Of a stretch of 64,000 nucleotides of DNA, positions 24,783 to 35,525 are shown one piece after another. A program made the translations under genes and the position numbers. Position 1 is the first letter of the stretch; the number at the start of each line of letters is the position of its first letter. The stretch comes from Toxonevra muliebris. Lineage: Eukaryota > Arthropoda > Insecta > Diptera > Pallopteridae. The notes beneath the pieces were generated by a model that worked only from the letters and a program-made list of their open reading frames with translations, was not told the origin of the DNA and made no database searches. The DNA lies in assembly GCA_963691655.1 (NCBI GenBank), contig OY829328.1:74094400-74158399 (forward strand), in the 5' to 3' direction.

Positions 24783-25289
24783 TAATACAAAATTATTATG
24801 TCCCTTTTGAAAAATCCTCCACAAAGTCGGCAGTGTGCAGTTGTAACTTCTTTCTCAAGATAATTTTACTGCAATACCAAGTGAAAACCATATTTGAACT
24901 TAGAGATGTTGTTGTGCATTCTAGGGTTAAGTAGCCTGATAACTTAGAGCATTGAAAAAAATCTTGAAAGCAAAACATGTTGTTTTAAATATTTGAGTTA
25001 AGGCAAATAAATTTAGATTAAAAGCTCAAAAATACATGCAGCAAAAACTACAAAAACTACAAATGCCTTAGTGCAAAAAATGCAAAAAAACAAAGCAAAC
25101 AAGAATATGAAAAATATTACATCATTTATCAGAGTGTGCTTTAACTCTAAAGCCGACTTGAGTTATGCAAAAAAAGAGTCTTACAAACTAAGTACCTACT
25201 GAAAATATAAGAGTAAATTTTATAATTTTCACCTTTTCAACATTTTCTACATATTCTACATGCATATATGCATATTTGTATATTTACAG
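24783..25289 (+). other. End of receptor intron 3
   Basis: AT-rich intron ending atatttacag|GGC. No element or RNA gene is seen. Confidence 0.6.
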
Positions 25290-25362
25290 GGCTGCGTTGC
25301 TATACTCAGCTTAACATGGATTATCAGCCTGACTGTATTTGGGTTTCTTGTATTACCAAAAG
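25290..25362 (+). CDS. Class A GPCR, coding exon 4 (TM4)
   Basis: Twenty-four codons plus one base, residues 156-179 and the first base of Gly180. TM4 reads VAILSLTWIISLTVFGFLVL, with the conserved Trp (W165, 4.50). The exon enters in phase 0 (tatttacag|GGC) and leaves in phase 1 (CCA AAA G|gtaaat), matching the two-base start of exon 5. It is preceded by the 16.7-kb transposon-filled intron 3 and followed by a 209-bp intron. Confidence 0.92.
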
Positions 25363-25571
25363 GTAAATATTGTATGCAGCCAAAAGTAAGCAGCAGCCTA
25401 ATGGCTTTTACACTACCACAACAAACAAAATATTCTTCAATTTATTGTGCTTTTCTTTCTTTCTTTTTCATAAGAGGGGGCGGAGGGTTTTAAATGAAAT
25501 GTCATTCTCATGTACTAATTTTTTTTTTTTTTTTACTCTCTTCCTTATTCCTTCTTCCTCTTCGTTCACAG

Positions 25572-26017
25572 GTTACTATTTCAACAATACCGGTCTAATG
25601 GCCTGTGAGCCATTCTACAGTAAACCATCGTATCGTATTCTCTCAACATGCGCACTCTACTTTCCCACCACCATGGTACTGATGTATTGTTACGGTTCAA
25701 GTTTTCATATGAGCCGTTTCAGATTGAATGATCCCACAATGCCTATATTGAGTGGAAGCGGCAGTGGAGTTGGCATTGCACATCATCCACATACACATTT
25801 TCATCCAGCTGCATTGGCAGCAGCAGCACATCATCATCTGCATCATCAACAACAACAGCAACAGCAGCAGCAGCAACAACAGCAACATGGCTCCTCGTTA
25901 AGTGGTGCATCATCTACAACGACAGCGCTACCAAATACGCCTGTCATGAATCTTAGCATGGCCATGAGCATGGGTCTGGGTATGGCGAGCATGGGTGGAA
26001 ATGCGATCACGAAAAAG
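25572..26017 (+). CDS. Class A GPCR, coding exon 5 (ECL2, TM5, long loop 3)
   Basis: Completes Gly180, then residues 181-328. The second extracellular loop has an NNT sequon (N184) and C191, the partner of C113. TM5 runs about 201-221 with P211 (5.50) in YFPTTMVLMYCYG. The third intracellular loop is very long. It contains a His-rich stretch, a poly-Gln run encoded by CAR repeats (about 25847-25886), a Met/Gly-rich segment, and ends AITKK. The donor AAAAAG|gtgcgt is phase 0. The poly-Q tract is likely length-polymorphic. An apparent antisense poly-Leu/Cys frame over the repeat is a shadow. Confidence 0.9.
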
Positions 26018-26258
26018 GTGCGTAAAATTAATAACAAAAAACATGAAAAAAAAAAAATGATTGTCAGGTACACAAGGGTTTTTTTTTTAACGAGGAGTAA
26101 AAGCATTAAAAGCCAAAAGTCAGTGGGGGATATCCATTCGCCAAACATCTCCTCTCGTCCGACGGAAAGCTCCTCCCGGAACCACCGTTAGGTATTTCGT
26201 CGGGAGGCCGTCTGAGCATTTCTAGGGTGAATACATATGTATGTAAATATATGCAGTC
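26018..26258 (+). other. Start of receptor intron 5
   Basis: Short AT-rich part before the inverted-repeat element at 26259. Nothing is recognised. Confidence 0.5.
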
Positions 26259-27424
26259 TAGTGATGTAACGGATGTCAGTTAAGCGGATGCGAATTTCAA
26301 AAGCTGGCATTTGCAAATGCGGATGTAAATGCGGACCCAAAATAAAAAAAAAATTATATAACTTTACTTTTTAGATTCTTCAAGAATAAAATATAATTTT
26401 TTATTTAAAAATTAATACATGCTATACTACATACATTAGTGGATTTTAGGAGAGGCTTAGGAGATTTTAAAAAAGTATATCATAAATGAATCAAAAAGAT
26501 ATTCTGGAAAATCTCCGAATTCGTTAGTGGGTATACTTACAAATTTTAGTATTTAGTATTTTTAAAAATGAATGTTTGTTAATCAAAACTCAGTAGTGTT
26601 AAATTAGCCTATTAGGATCTTTTATAAAACCTGCACCATTGGAACATTTCTTGCTTAGTGGATAGTAATGTGATGACCAAATTTTGGTGACAAAAGTAAT
26701 GGCCGCACAATACTTGACTTCTCCCCTATACAACAACAGTGCCCTGTACACCAGCATTGAAAAATTATGCAGATGTACAATAAAGAAAACATCAAAGCTG
26801 GCGTGGCAACAAACCCAACAGAATAACGTTGTACATATACAGCGACAACCACATATCAGGCCACCAACATCGCGCACAAACATAACGGCATCATCACAGC
26901 ATACTGCGATCAAAATTTGAAAGCTTCACATGAATAAATATCACGCCATTAGAAATAACCAATGGCAGCGAAGCAACATCATGTTTTTAAGACGCAAGTG
27001 CGGCGGACTGGAAAACAAAAGAAAATGGAGAATTGCCTACAAAGAAGTAAGCAACGTAGCATTCTTCCTCAGTGTGCCGGTAGCTCTCATCGTAGCAATA
27101 ACATTTGTGATGGTAAATTTCGTCAGGACAATAACTTCAACTGTATTAAGAGATGGAATGTGCCGACAACCACGTAGGAAGAAATCCGTGCGGGTGAGTA
27201 ATTAACGGTGTACCAAGGACCCAGTGACAGACATAACCTATGCCAATCCAATGATGAACGTATTCCAGCGACCTAGCAACGCTGTGCGCTTGCCGTGTAA
27301 TCGGGGTGAGTAGTTGTAAGCTGACTTGGTCCCTAGGAGGGAGATGACAGACGGGAGCACCATCACCGGGTACACTGCGAAACGAACGCATGCATTCCTG
27401 CATTATACACAACTTCACCAACGC

Positions 27425-27700
27425 TTTGGACGCTTTTATGCGCTTCGCATGCTCGCCCTACCAGGCGTACTCAACAATGCTTTGCACGCTACGCATGCTT
27501 GCTCTACCAGGCGTACTCAACAATGCTTTGCACGTTTCACACGCTTATCTTATTAGGCGTACTCAACAACCCTTCTCACGCTTGCCCTACCAGGCGTACT
27601 CAACAATGTTTCACACGCTTGCCCTACTAGGTAAACTTAATAACACTTTGCACGCTGCACACGCTTACCCTATCAGGCGTACTCAACAACGCTTCGCAAT
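27425..27700 (+). repeat. Minisatellite of about 48 bp, six degenerate units
   Basis: Units carry AGGCGTACTCAACAAYGCTT, with a GCACGCT...CACGCTTGCCCTACC linker. Repeats are visible at about 27461, 27509, 27557, 27591, 27638 and 27676. The array is followed by ACGCTTCGCAATCAATAAATTG. It lies inside the inverted-repeat element in intron 5. Confidence 0.75.
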
Positions 27701-28034
27701 CAATAAATTGTTGTAACAAAAGAACCACTGGAGGCCTCTCAGTCTACCCCAGCCATAGAAAGAAAAAGGCTCGTTACAGTGATAAAAATTTCCGTAAAGT
27801 TGAGAAAAAAACAATGAGATCGTGTATTGGATTTCCATCATAACAAGACCCATTGAATAAGTGGAAGCAACATTTCGCTATCGTACTGATTTTTTAAAGA
27901 TTGTAAAGGTAGAAACGGAAGTTGTGTCGTCAGCAAAAAAGACCCATGAGAAATTGAGCAAAAACATGTTCACAAATACAGTTAAGAAAGTATATGTATA
28001 CAATTTGTACATTCGCAAAAAAAAAAGTGTAAAT

Positions 28035-28640
28035 GCGGTTATGAATATGGATGCGATTACGAATGCGAACGCAGCTACGGACGCGAATACGGATGCAAAT
28101 GCGGAGGCAAAAATGGATGCGAATGCGGAGGAATATGTAGATGAGAATACGAATTCGGATGCGAATGCGATTGCAGATGCGAATGTGGATACGAATACAT
28201 AGACGAATGTGAAGGCAAATGCGGTAGCAAATGCAGAGGCGAATGCGGAAACGAATGTGGAGGCGATTGCGGAAGTGAAAGTAGTCGCAAATACGGATGC
28301 GAACGCAGATGGGAATACAGATGCGAACGCAGATGCAAATATGGATGCGAACGCAGATGCGAATACGGATGCGAACGCAGACGCGAATATGGATGCGAAC
28401 GCAGATGCGAATATGGATGCGAACGCAGATGCGAATACGGATGCAAACGCGGAGACAAATGTGGATACGAATGTGGATACGAATGTGGAAGAAATGTGGA
28501 TACGAATACGGATGCAAATTCTGATGCGAATGCGAATATGGATACGAATGCGTATGAATGCAAATGCGGTGGCGAATGCAGAAACGAATAATGAGGCGAA
28601 TGCTGAGGTGAATGTGGATTGCAAGTGTGGATACGTAAAC
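28035..28640 (+). repeat. GATGCGAAY hexamer-based minisatellite
   Basis: Six- to eighteen-base units of GCGGATGCGAAT / GATGCGAACGCA type run almost without break. Because the units are multiples of three and contain no stops, all frames stay open on both strands (for example a 248-codon minus frame rich in Phe/Ala). These frames are compositional artefacts, not genes. Confidence 0.88.
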
Positions 28641-29042
28641 TGAAACTAATATAGTTTCAAATCACGATGCAAATGTGTCGCAAATAGCGAATGCTAAAGC
28701 AAACATTCGTTACATCACTAATAAAAACATATGCCACTACTATGCTCCTATTTTTGAGAGCTACACATTTATTACTTTTGTTTTTTGTTTTTTCAATTTT
28801 TTTTATTTCTACTTGTGCTTTTTCATATTTGAATCAGCGCTACTCATATCTGAAATTTTCACTCTTTTTCGTGCTACTTTTTCACTTTAATTTTTCTCTC
28901 TTCTACTTTCATATATATGTATTTCTATGACTACAACTCTACTAACCAATAACGTTTCATTTCATTCCACCTTACCCACACCATTACTACCAACAACATC
29001 GTTACCGTCACCGTCATCGACATCCTCATCGTATATGTATAG

Positions 29043-29174
29043 ATTGTTCCCATACAAGAGAAGCATTCAAGCAGCTCAACGTCACGTTCGATGGCCGCAA
29101 TTTCATTGGGTTTCATTGTTATGGTCACACCATGGACAATACAGGAGATTGTTACTGCATGCACGGGCTCAAAG
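29043..29174 (+). CDS. Class A GPCR, coding exon 6 (TM6), with GC donor
   Basis: Forty-four codons, residues 329-372. The acceptor is atgtatag|ATT in phase 0, joining AITKK to IVPIQEKHSSSS. TM6 follows as MAAISLGFIVMVTPWTIQEI, with P358 (6.50). The usual aromatic toggle residue at 6.48 appears to be Val (MVTP), an unusual substitution. The end is best placed at TCA AAG|gcaagt, a GC donor with an otherwise perfect consensus; it leaves phase 0 for exon 7 (CTG CCG). Using the nearby GT four bases later would break the frame. The ORF in another frame across this segment (with RHVRWPQFHW) is a shadow. Confidence 0.85.
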
Positions 29175-29497
29175 GCAAGTCAGCATACATAATCAGTTCA
29201 GTAGTTTTTGAGTCTTTTCTCTTTTCTACTTCTTTTTCAGTTCAAATGTTCCGCTTCAGTTTGGTTTAAGATAAATTGAGTTTTTTTTGTTTTTTTGCTG
29301 TATTCTTTCGGTTTTTTATTTCTGGAATTCGTGATTCCAATTTTGGTTTCATTTTCTTTATCCATTTTTTTTTTTTAATTTCCTTCTGTTTTTTTTCTTA
29401 ATTTTTTGTTTGTATCGTTTATTTATTTATACGTATGTAACTGTGTGTTTTTCGCTTTTATTTCATCATTTTTGTTTCGTTCTGTTTTCATTTACAG

Positions 29498-29623
29498 CTG
29501 CCGCCATTCTTGGATTTTGTGGTTACTTGGACTGCTTTAAGTAATAGCTTATGGAATCCATTCATGTATTGGCTGCTGAACTCAGATTTTCGTCGCCTGA
29601 GTAGGCAATTGATGCCAAATAGG
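29498..29623 (+). CDS. Class A GPCR, coding exon 7 (TM7, helix 8)
   Basis: Forty-two codons, residues 373-414, phase 0 on both sides (tttacag|CTG ... AGG|gtaagc). TM7 reads FVVTWTALSNSLWNPFMYWLL and contains the NPxxY motif as NPFMY (N392-Y396). DFRRLSRQLM is the amphipathic helix 8 after the membrane. The next exon opens with Cys (possible palmitoylation anchor). This short exon is too small and start-less to appear as a long ORF but is decisive for the receptor call. Confidence 0.93.
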
Positions 29624-29879
29624 GTAAGCACATTATTGTTTTTCTTGGTTTTTTTCATAGTGTCACATTGCTTTTGAAGTTTATTGCTTTAACACACATA
29701 CATACATCTAAAAATACAAAAAACAAAAATCAGAAATGGGTAAAATATTTAATACTAGTATCTGTCAACGAATGAGTTGTTTTGAGTTTTCTTTGTGTAT
29801 CAATTTTGAATATATTTGAATATTATATCTAACTGATTGGGTCCATTTTTATAAATACATAAAACATCTTTTGTACGTC

Positions 29880-30240
29880 TTCAGCTTAGCTTCCTTCTTA
29901 GTTCTGCGCACGAAAGTTTTTGAGCAATCAGCCTTCCTCGCCTATTTCCTTCCTGATATGATTGAACTTTTTTTCAGAATGGTCACAACTTTCTTCGCCA
30001 TCATATGATCAAGTACTTCTTTTATTTTATCAGAACTTTTCTTCCAAGCAATACACAGTTCTTTTTTTTAAAGCCTTTAATAACGCGAGAAATGGTTTTA
30101 GGGTTAGCCCCTACCTCTTTGGCAATTTTTTCTTTTGAAACCTTTTTATAATTTTTTCTCGCACTTTCAGTTCGCTCGCCATTTTTGCGTTCAATAAATT
30201 TTTATTTACTATAAGCGACACATAATATTTCCTCACATTT
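29880..30240 (-). mobile_element. N-terminal fragment of Tc1-like transposase
   Basis: Minus-strand reading from about 30183 gives MASELKVREKIIKRFQK-like residues, then an HTH resembling EVGANPKTISRVIKGF, KRTVYCLEEKF and remnants continuing to about 29890. The pattern matches the first HTH of the Tc1-like elements elsewhere in the window. Frame breaks are present, and I see no terminal repeats or catalytic part. Confidence 0.5.
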
Positions 30241-30482
30241 AGTTACATTTATAAGATAAACATTTTTGAATTTGAATCCATGGCGATTCCAAACTTGAAC
30301 TTTTATTGCTTAGAATTAAATTAAAATAAATCGATGCGTACTTAAATCATCTCTGTTTATCTCCCATCCCCCTCTCTTTACCTTTCCAATCCCATACCAC
30401 CCCACCTTTTCCCCTCTCTTTTCTCCTTTGCACTTCTCCTCACCCTTCTCTCTTATCCCTTCTCCCTTCCCCCTTTTTCCTT

Positions 30483-32395
30483 TCTCCCTTCCTTCTCCCT
30501 TCTCCCTTCCTTCTCCCTTCCTTCTCCCTTCTCCCTTCTCCCTTCTCCCTTCTCCCTTCTCCCTTCTCCCTTCTCCCTTCTCCCTTCTCCCTTCTCCCTT
30601 CTCCCTTCTCCCTTCTCCCTTCTCCCTTCTCCCTTCTCCCTTCTCCCTTCTCCCTTCTCCCTTCTCCCTTCTCCCTTCTCCCTTCTCCCTTCTCCCTTCT
30701 CCCTTCTCCCTTCTCCCTTCTCCCTTCTCCCTTCTCCCTTCTCCCTTCTCCCTTCTCCCTTCTCCCTTCTCCCTTCTCCCTTCTCCCTTCTCCCTTCTCC
30801 CTTCTCCCTTCTCCCTTCTCCCTTCTCCCTTCTCCCTTCTCCCTTCTCCCTTCTCCCTTCTCCCTTCTCCCTTCTCCCTTCTCCCTTCTCCCTTCTCCCT
30901 TCTCCCTTCTCCCTTCTCCCTTCTCCCTTCTCCCTTCTCCCTTCTCCCTTCTCCCTTCTCCCTTCTCCCTTCTCCCTTCTCCCTTCTCCCTTCTCCCTTC
31001 TCCCTTCTCCCTTCTCCCTTCTCCCTTCTCCCTTCTCCCTTCTCCCTTCTCCCTTCTCCCTTCTCCCTTCTCCCTTCTCCCTTCTCCCTTCTCCCTTCTC
31101 CCTTCTCCCTTCTCCCTTCTCCCTTCTCCCTTCTCCCTTCTCCCTTCTCCCTTCTCCCTTCTCCCTTCTCCCTTCTCCCTTCTCCCTTCTCCCTTCTCCC
31201 TTCTCCCTTCTCCCTTCTCCCTTCTCCCTTCTCCCTTCTCCCTTCTCCCTTCTCCCTTCTCCCTTCTCCCTTCTCCCTTCTCCCTTCTCCCTTCTCCCTT
31301 CTCCCTTCTCCCTTCTCCCTTCTCCCTTCTCCCTTCTCCCTTCTCCCTTCTCCCTTCTCCCTTCTCCCTTCTCCCTTCTCCCTTCTCCCTTCTCCCTTCT
31401 CCCTTCTCCCTTCTCCCTTCTCCCTTCTCCCTTCTCCCTTCTCCCTTCTCCCTTCTCCCTTCTCCCTTCTCCCTTCTCCCTTCTCCCTTCTCCCTTCTCC
31501 CTTCTCCCTTCTCCCTTCTCCCTTCTCCCTTCTCCCTTCTCCCTTCTCCCTTCTCCCTTCTCCCTTCTCCCTTCTCCCTTCTCCCTTCTCCCTTCTCCCT
31601 TCTCCCTTCTCCCTTCTCCCTTCTCCCTTCTCCCTTCTCCCTTCTCCCTTCTCCCTTCTCCCTTCTCCCTTCTCCCTTCTCCCTTCTCCCTTCTCCCTTC
31701 TCCCTTCTCCCTTCTCCCTTCTCCCTTCTCCCTTCTCCCTTCTCCCTTCTCCCTTCTCCCTTCTCCCTTCTCCCTTCTCCCTTCTCCCTTCTCCCTTCTC
31801 CCTTCTCCCTTCTCCCTTCTCCCTTCTCCCTTCTCCCTTCTCCCTTCTCCCTTCTCCCTTCTCCCTTCTCCCTTCTCCCTTCTCCCTTCTCCCTTCTCCC
31901 TTCTCCCTTCTCCCTTCTCCCTTCTCCCTTCTCCCTTCTCCCTTCTCCCTTCTCCCTTCTCCCTTCTCCCTTCTCCCTTCTCCCTTCTCCCTTCTCCCTT
32001 CTCCCTTCTCCCTTCTCCCTTCTCCCTTCTCCCTTCTCCCTTCTCCCTTCTCCCTTCTCCCTTCTCCCTTCTCCCTTCTCCCTTCTCCCTTCTCCCTTCT
32101 CCCTTCTCCCTTCTCCCTTCTCCCTTCTCCCTTCTCCCTTCACCCTTCTCCCTTCTCCCTTCTCCCTTCTCCCTTCTCCCTTCTCCCTTCTCCCTTCACC
32201 CTTCTCCATTCTCCCTTCTCCCTTCTTCCTTCTCCCTTCCCCCTTCCCTCTTCCCCCTTCTTTCTTCTCCCTTCCCCCTTCTTCCTTCTCCCTTCCCCCT
32301 TCCCTCTTCCCCCTTCTTTCTTCTCCCTTCCCCCTTCTTCCTTTCTTTCTTCTCCCTTTTTCTTTCTCCCTTTTCTCTTCTCCATTCTCCCTTCT
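30483..32395 (+). repeat. Giant (CTTCTCC)n heptamer array
   Basis: An essentially perfect 7-bp repeat CTTCTCC runs from about 30527 to 32140, roughly 230 units, flanked by imperfect copies (CTTCCCCC, CTTCACCC, CTTTCTT) on both edges, mainly to the right as far as 32395. The + strand, which is the sense strand of the receptor, is all pyrimidine; the other strand is GGGAGAA. The 7-base period puts the same heptapeptide in all frames, giving 672- and 662-codon open frames on the two strands that are not genes. It sits in receptor intron 7. Confidence 0.97.
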
Positions 32396-32399
32396 TCTT

Positions 32400-34680
32400 T
32401 TTCTCACTTTTTCAGAAATTTCATTCAAATCGTTACTTCGATTTGAAATTTAAATCGTTTTACTGAATTAAATGTTACTCATACGCAATGTAGCCTCAGA
32501 CTAAATGAAATTAATTCCATTTAAAAATTGCAACAAAAGACATACCTTGCTGGCAATGAGTTGAAATCTGTGCCCAAAAAATATAACAGCGTGAGAGTAA
32601 GTGTCCCACTACAATAACACTGTAAAAATACCTGAGCCTTTAAGCAATCATCAATCAATCAATCATTTTTCTGTATTAATTAAAGGTCATTCCAAAATCA
32701 ACCTAAAACTGTCTCTTTATGATATACCTCTTTGATTTTATTGTTTCAAATTGCTACCGTTTGCTTATATAGTGAAAATTTTAAAAATTTTCATTGAATT
32801 AAATGTTACTCATACGCCGTGGGGGCTTCATTTCAATAACTTAAATTTAATTGAAAAGAATTTTAAGAAGAAAAAATTTTTTTTGGAAAAGAAAATGAAA
32901 GGACGAGGAAACTTCTTGATTACATTTTACAATGATGATGAATATTTTTTTTGCCCAGGTGGAGACTTAAAAAGTTTTCTAAGTTAATGTACATAGAGCT
33001 GCTGATTACGAATCTGTTAGTGTTTTTTATTTTCAAATGCTAAAATTTGCAATTATTTTCTCATCTTCTCTAAAAATTTCACAATTCAACCCTGCTGACC
33101 CACGGGACTAGACTGTTATGTGTTTTGAACCCTGCACTACTCTCTCTCCCCTCCTTCCCCCATCCCTCTTTCCTACCCATATATACTTTTTTATGTTTCA
33201 TGTAGAGCAAAAGCATTAATCTATCGCTTTCAATTAATTTCAAAAGCAGCTTGAAAACAATAAAAACCAAAACTTTTAACTTCTCACTCCCGTCATTAAA
33301 GCAAATCAGTAGAGAAAATAAAGAGCTAGTAATGAAACTAAATACTAAATGATTTATATTTATTATTGAATTAAGTATAATGAAGAAAGCGCAACCCGTT
33401 CTTTCTTTAACATTTACAAAACATGTCAACATAAAGACAAAACAAATCAAACAAAAGCGCATAATTATAATTTAAAAGAAGTATGCAAATTAAATTAATA
33501 TGTAACTCTATTAAATAAAAGATCAAAATGAAAAACGAAGAAAAAAAGAATTTCCAACTGCTTAATGACAACTTTAATTAAACTCAAACACACACACTCC
33601 CACACAAAGTTCTATATATGTGGGTGTGTATCTACTACATGCTACTACGTATGATAATTGTAATATCAATGAAAAGGCAAACGGAAACGGAAATGGAAGT
33701 GTGCCTTAACGCACAATGGTGGCGCCATAAAAGTTTTTGTGTGTTTGAATTATGAAAAGCATCAACACATGCACGCGCAAAAAAAACTTTTCGTTTTAGT
33801 TTTTGTTTTTGCTTTTCAACTAGTTGTATGTGGTTAGACAATGGATTTTCATAAAGTAATACACGTTAAACGCACACACACACACACACACACACACATT
33901 TATAGTTCTAACATTCCAGGCCATGGTCTCTCTTACACACTTTCTCACTTGATCCTTCTTTACTTTCAATAAAATACTTATCTACCACACAATTTCAATT
34001 TGCATGCGCAGTCATGTTGAATGATTTACTTCCGGAATTTGCGCAACCATTTGAAAATTTACTTTACTTTCGACTTTGACCCACGAACAAAATATGATTT
34101 TAGCTAACAATAACACACCAACAGCAACAACAACAGCCAACGAAACAATAGCTTTAGTACCAATATATGTACATAAGTGCAAAATGAAAGTAAAGTTATA
34201 GATAGAGAGAGAAAAAGAGACCGCGAAAAAGCGTGAACGAAGGTATTTATATTAAAGTGGAATATTCAATTTAAAGCAATAAAATTGCTTAAGAATCGCT
34301 ATAAAATAGCTACAAAATCGCTTCAAAATCCTTTCCCCTAAAGTTTAATTTAGCCAACAATAACAGCAGCAAGAAACAATAGCGATAAATGCAACATTTA
34401 TACGAAAAAGAAGAAGTATAGTGGAGCCAAGAAAAGGGAAAAGCGAATTTCAAATTTCAGTAAGCGAAAAACGAACGTAGAATCAAAAAGTTATTTGCAT
34501 TTCAATTCAACTATTTTCTTTAAGATTTCTTTTCTTTTTTGAAATTTTGCAGTAATTACTAAAATATTTAAATCAAACTGACTATAGAAACTTTGAGTAG
34601 AAAATTTTAAATGCGCATAAACTAAACTTAACTGTGATTTATTCAGATTATTGCTTTTCTACTTACAATTCTTTATGGTT
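32400..34680 (+). other. AT-rich part of receptor intron 7
   Basis: Contains two direct copies of TGAATTAAATGTTACTCATACGC-like sequence (32464-32486, 32795-32817), a CA repeat at about 33875-33897, and a CAA/CAG patch at about 34108-34140. No gene or named element is seen. Confidence 0.5.
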
Positions 34681-35525
34681 GGTTGGTTAAGGTGGCTGAT
34701 CCACAGCAGACCCACTGTGAGTCACAATTAGCGTTATAGCGCCGTTTTGAAATCTCATCGAACTAGAATTAATGCTGAACTCTTACAAAACCCACCCCTA
34801 GGAGTTTAGGTATCCTAGCAGATCCTTTGGACTGATAGGTTATCGAGAAAATATTTTCCCAAGAAACTATATCTTATCTTCATTAAGTTGAGACATTCGC
34901 AAAGAAAGTGGGAAATTGTTTCCTTTCTTTTAAGTTTCCGCAACTTCAGCAGTGGGTGTTAAAAGGGATGCGCAGATTTTCTACGTGAGTATCTATACAC
35001 CAGAGGCCGGTGAGGTCTGCGGTTAACCTTGCAGTGTATAGCATATCGCACGCGAGGTAACATAAGATGTTAGTGACTTCCACCTCCGATTAGCCAGTTG
35101 AAGTCAGCGCAGGTGCATGGCTCTCTTGACGACTCCCAGGAGGACTAGAATCGGTACCCCTAAAGATTTGTCAAGAGAGGCTCCTGAGCGTGCTAATTCA
35201 TCAGCTTTCTCATTCCCTTCAATGTTCTTACTACCGAGAATCCAGATTAGAGTGATGTCATCATAATGATTTAGCTCGCTCAGTACCTCTATTGATTTAA
35301 TTGCTACACTTATCTATGATATCACGCTTTATTTGTCGACAAGCCTCTCTAATGGCCAAAACTTCCGCCTGAAAAACCGAGGCATCATTAGGTAAACGTA
35401 AATATTGATTTATTTCCACATACGGTGAGTGCACCTACGCATCCACCCCGCTGAGTATATGCCCGCCCCTACACCGCAATCGCATTTGGACTCGTCGGTG
35501 TAGAGAGTGCTCTAGACTTTCACCC

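Larger units (their letters stand above)
26259..28720. mobile_element. 2.46-kb inverted-repeat element carrying two tandem arrays
   Basis: TAGTGATGTAACGGATG at 26259 and CATTCGTTACATCACTA ending at 28720 are near-perfect inverted termini (one mismatch in 17), so the interval is one transposon-like unit. The end TAGTG fits the hAT-type YARNG pattern, but I see no clear 8-bp target duplication. Inside are a 48-bp minisatellite (27425-27700), a GATGCGAAY-type minisatellite (28035-28640), and unassigned sequence at 26600-27250. No transposase is recognised. The subterminal sequence itself contains GCGGATGCGAAT, the probable seed of the internal array. Confidence 0.6.

Noticed and set aside
25697..26148. 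Minus-strand poly-Leu and poly-Cys frames
   Set aside because: Antisense shadows of the receptor's CAG-repeat exon 5.
26600..27250. Possible LTR retrotransposon remnant
   Set aside because: Some frames looked gag/pol-like at first, but no protease, RT or integrase motif, and no matching LTR pair, could be found.
27878..28643. Long overlapping ORFs rich in Phe/Ala/Ile or Asn/Ala/Asp
   Set aside because: Products of a hexamer-based minisatellite; open on both strands for compositional reasons.
28927..29211. 94-codon frame across receptor exon 6
   Set aside because: Out of frame with TM6; the correct frame starts at the acceptor at 29042 and reads MAAISLGFIVMV.
30428..32446. 672- and 662-codon open frames on both strands
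   Set aside because: They are translations of a 7-bp simple repeat, which has no stop codons in any frame; no coding evidence.
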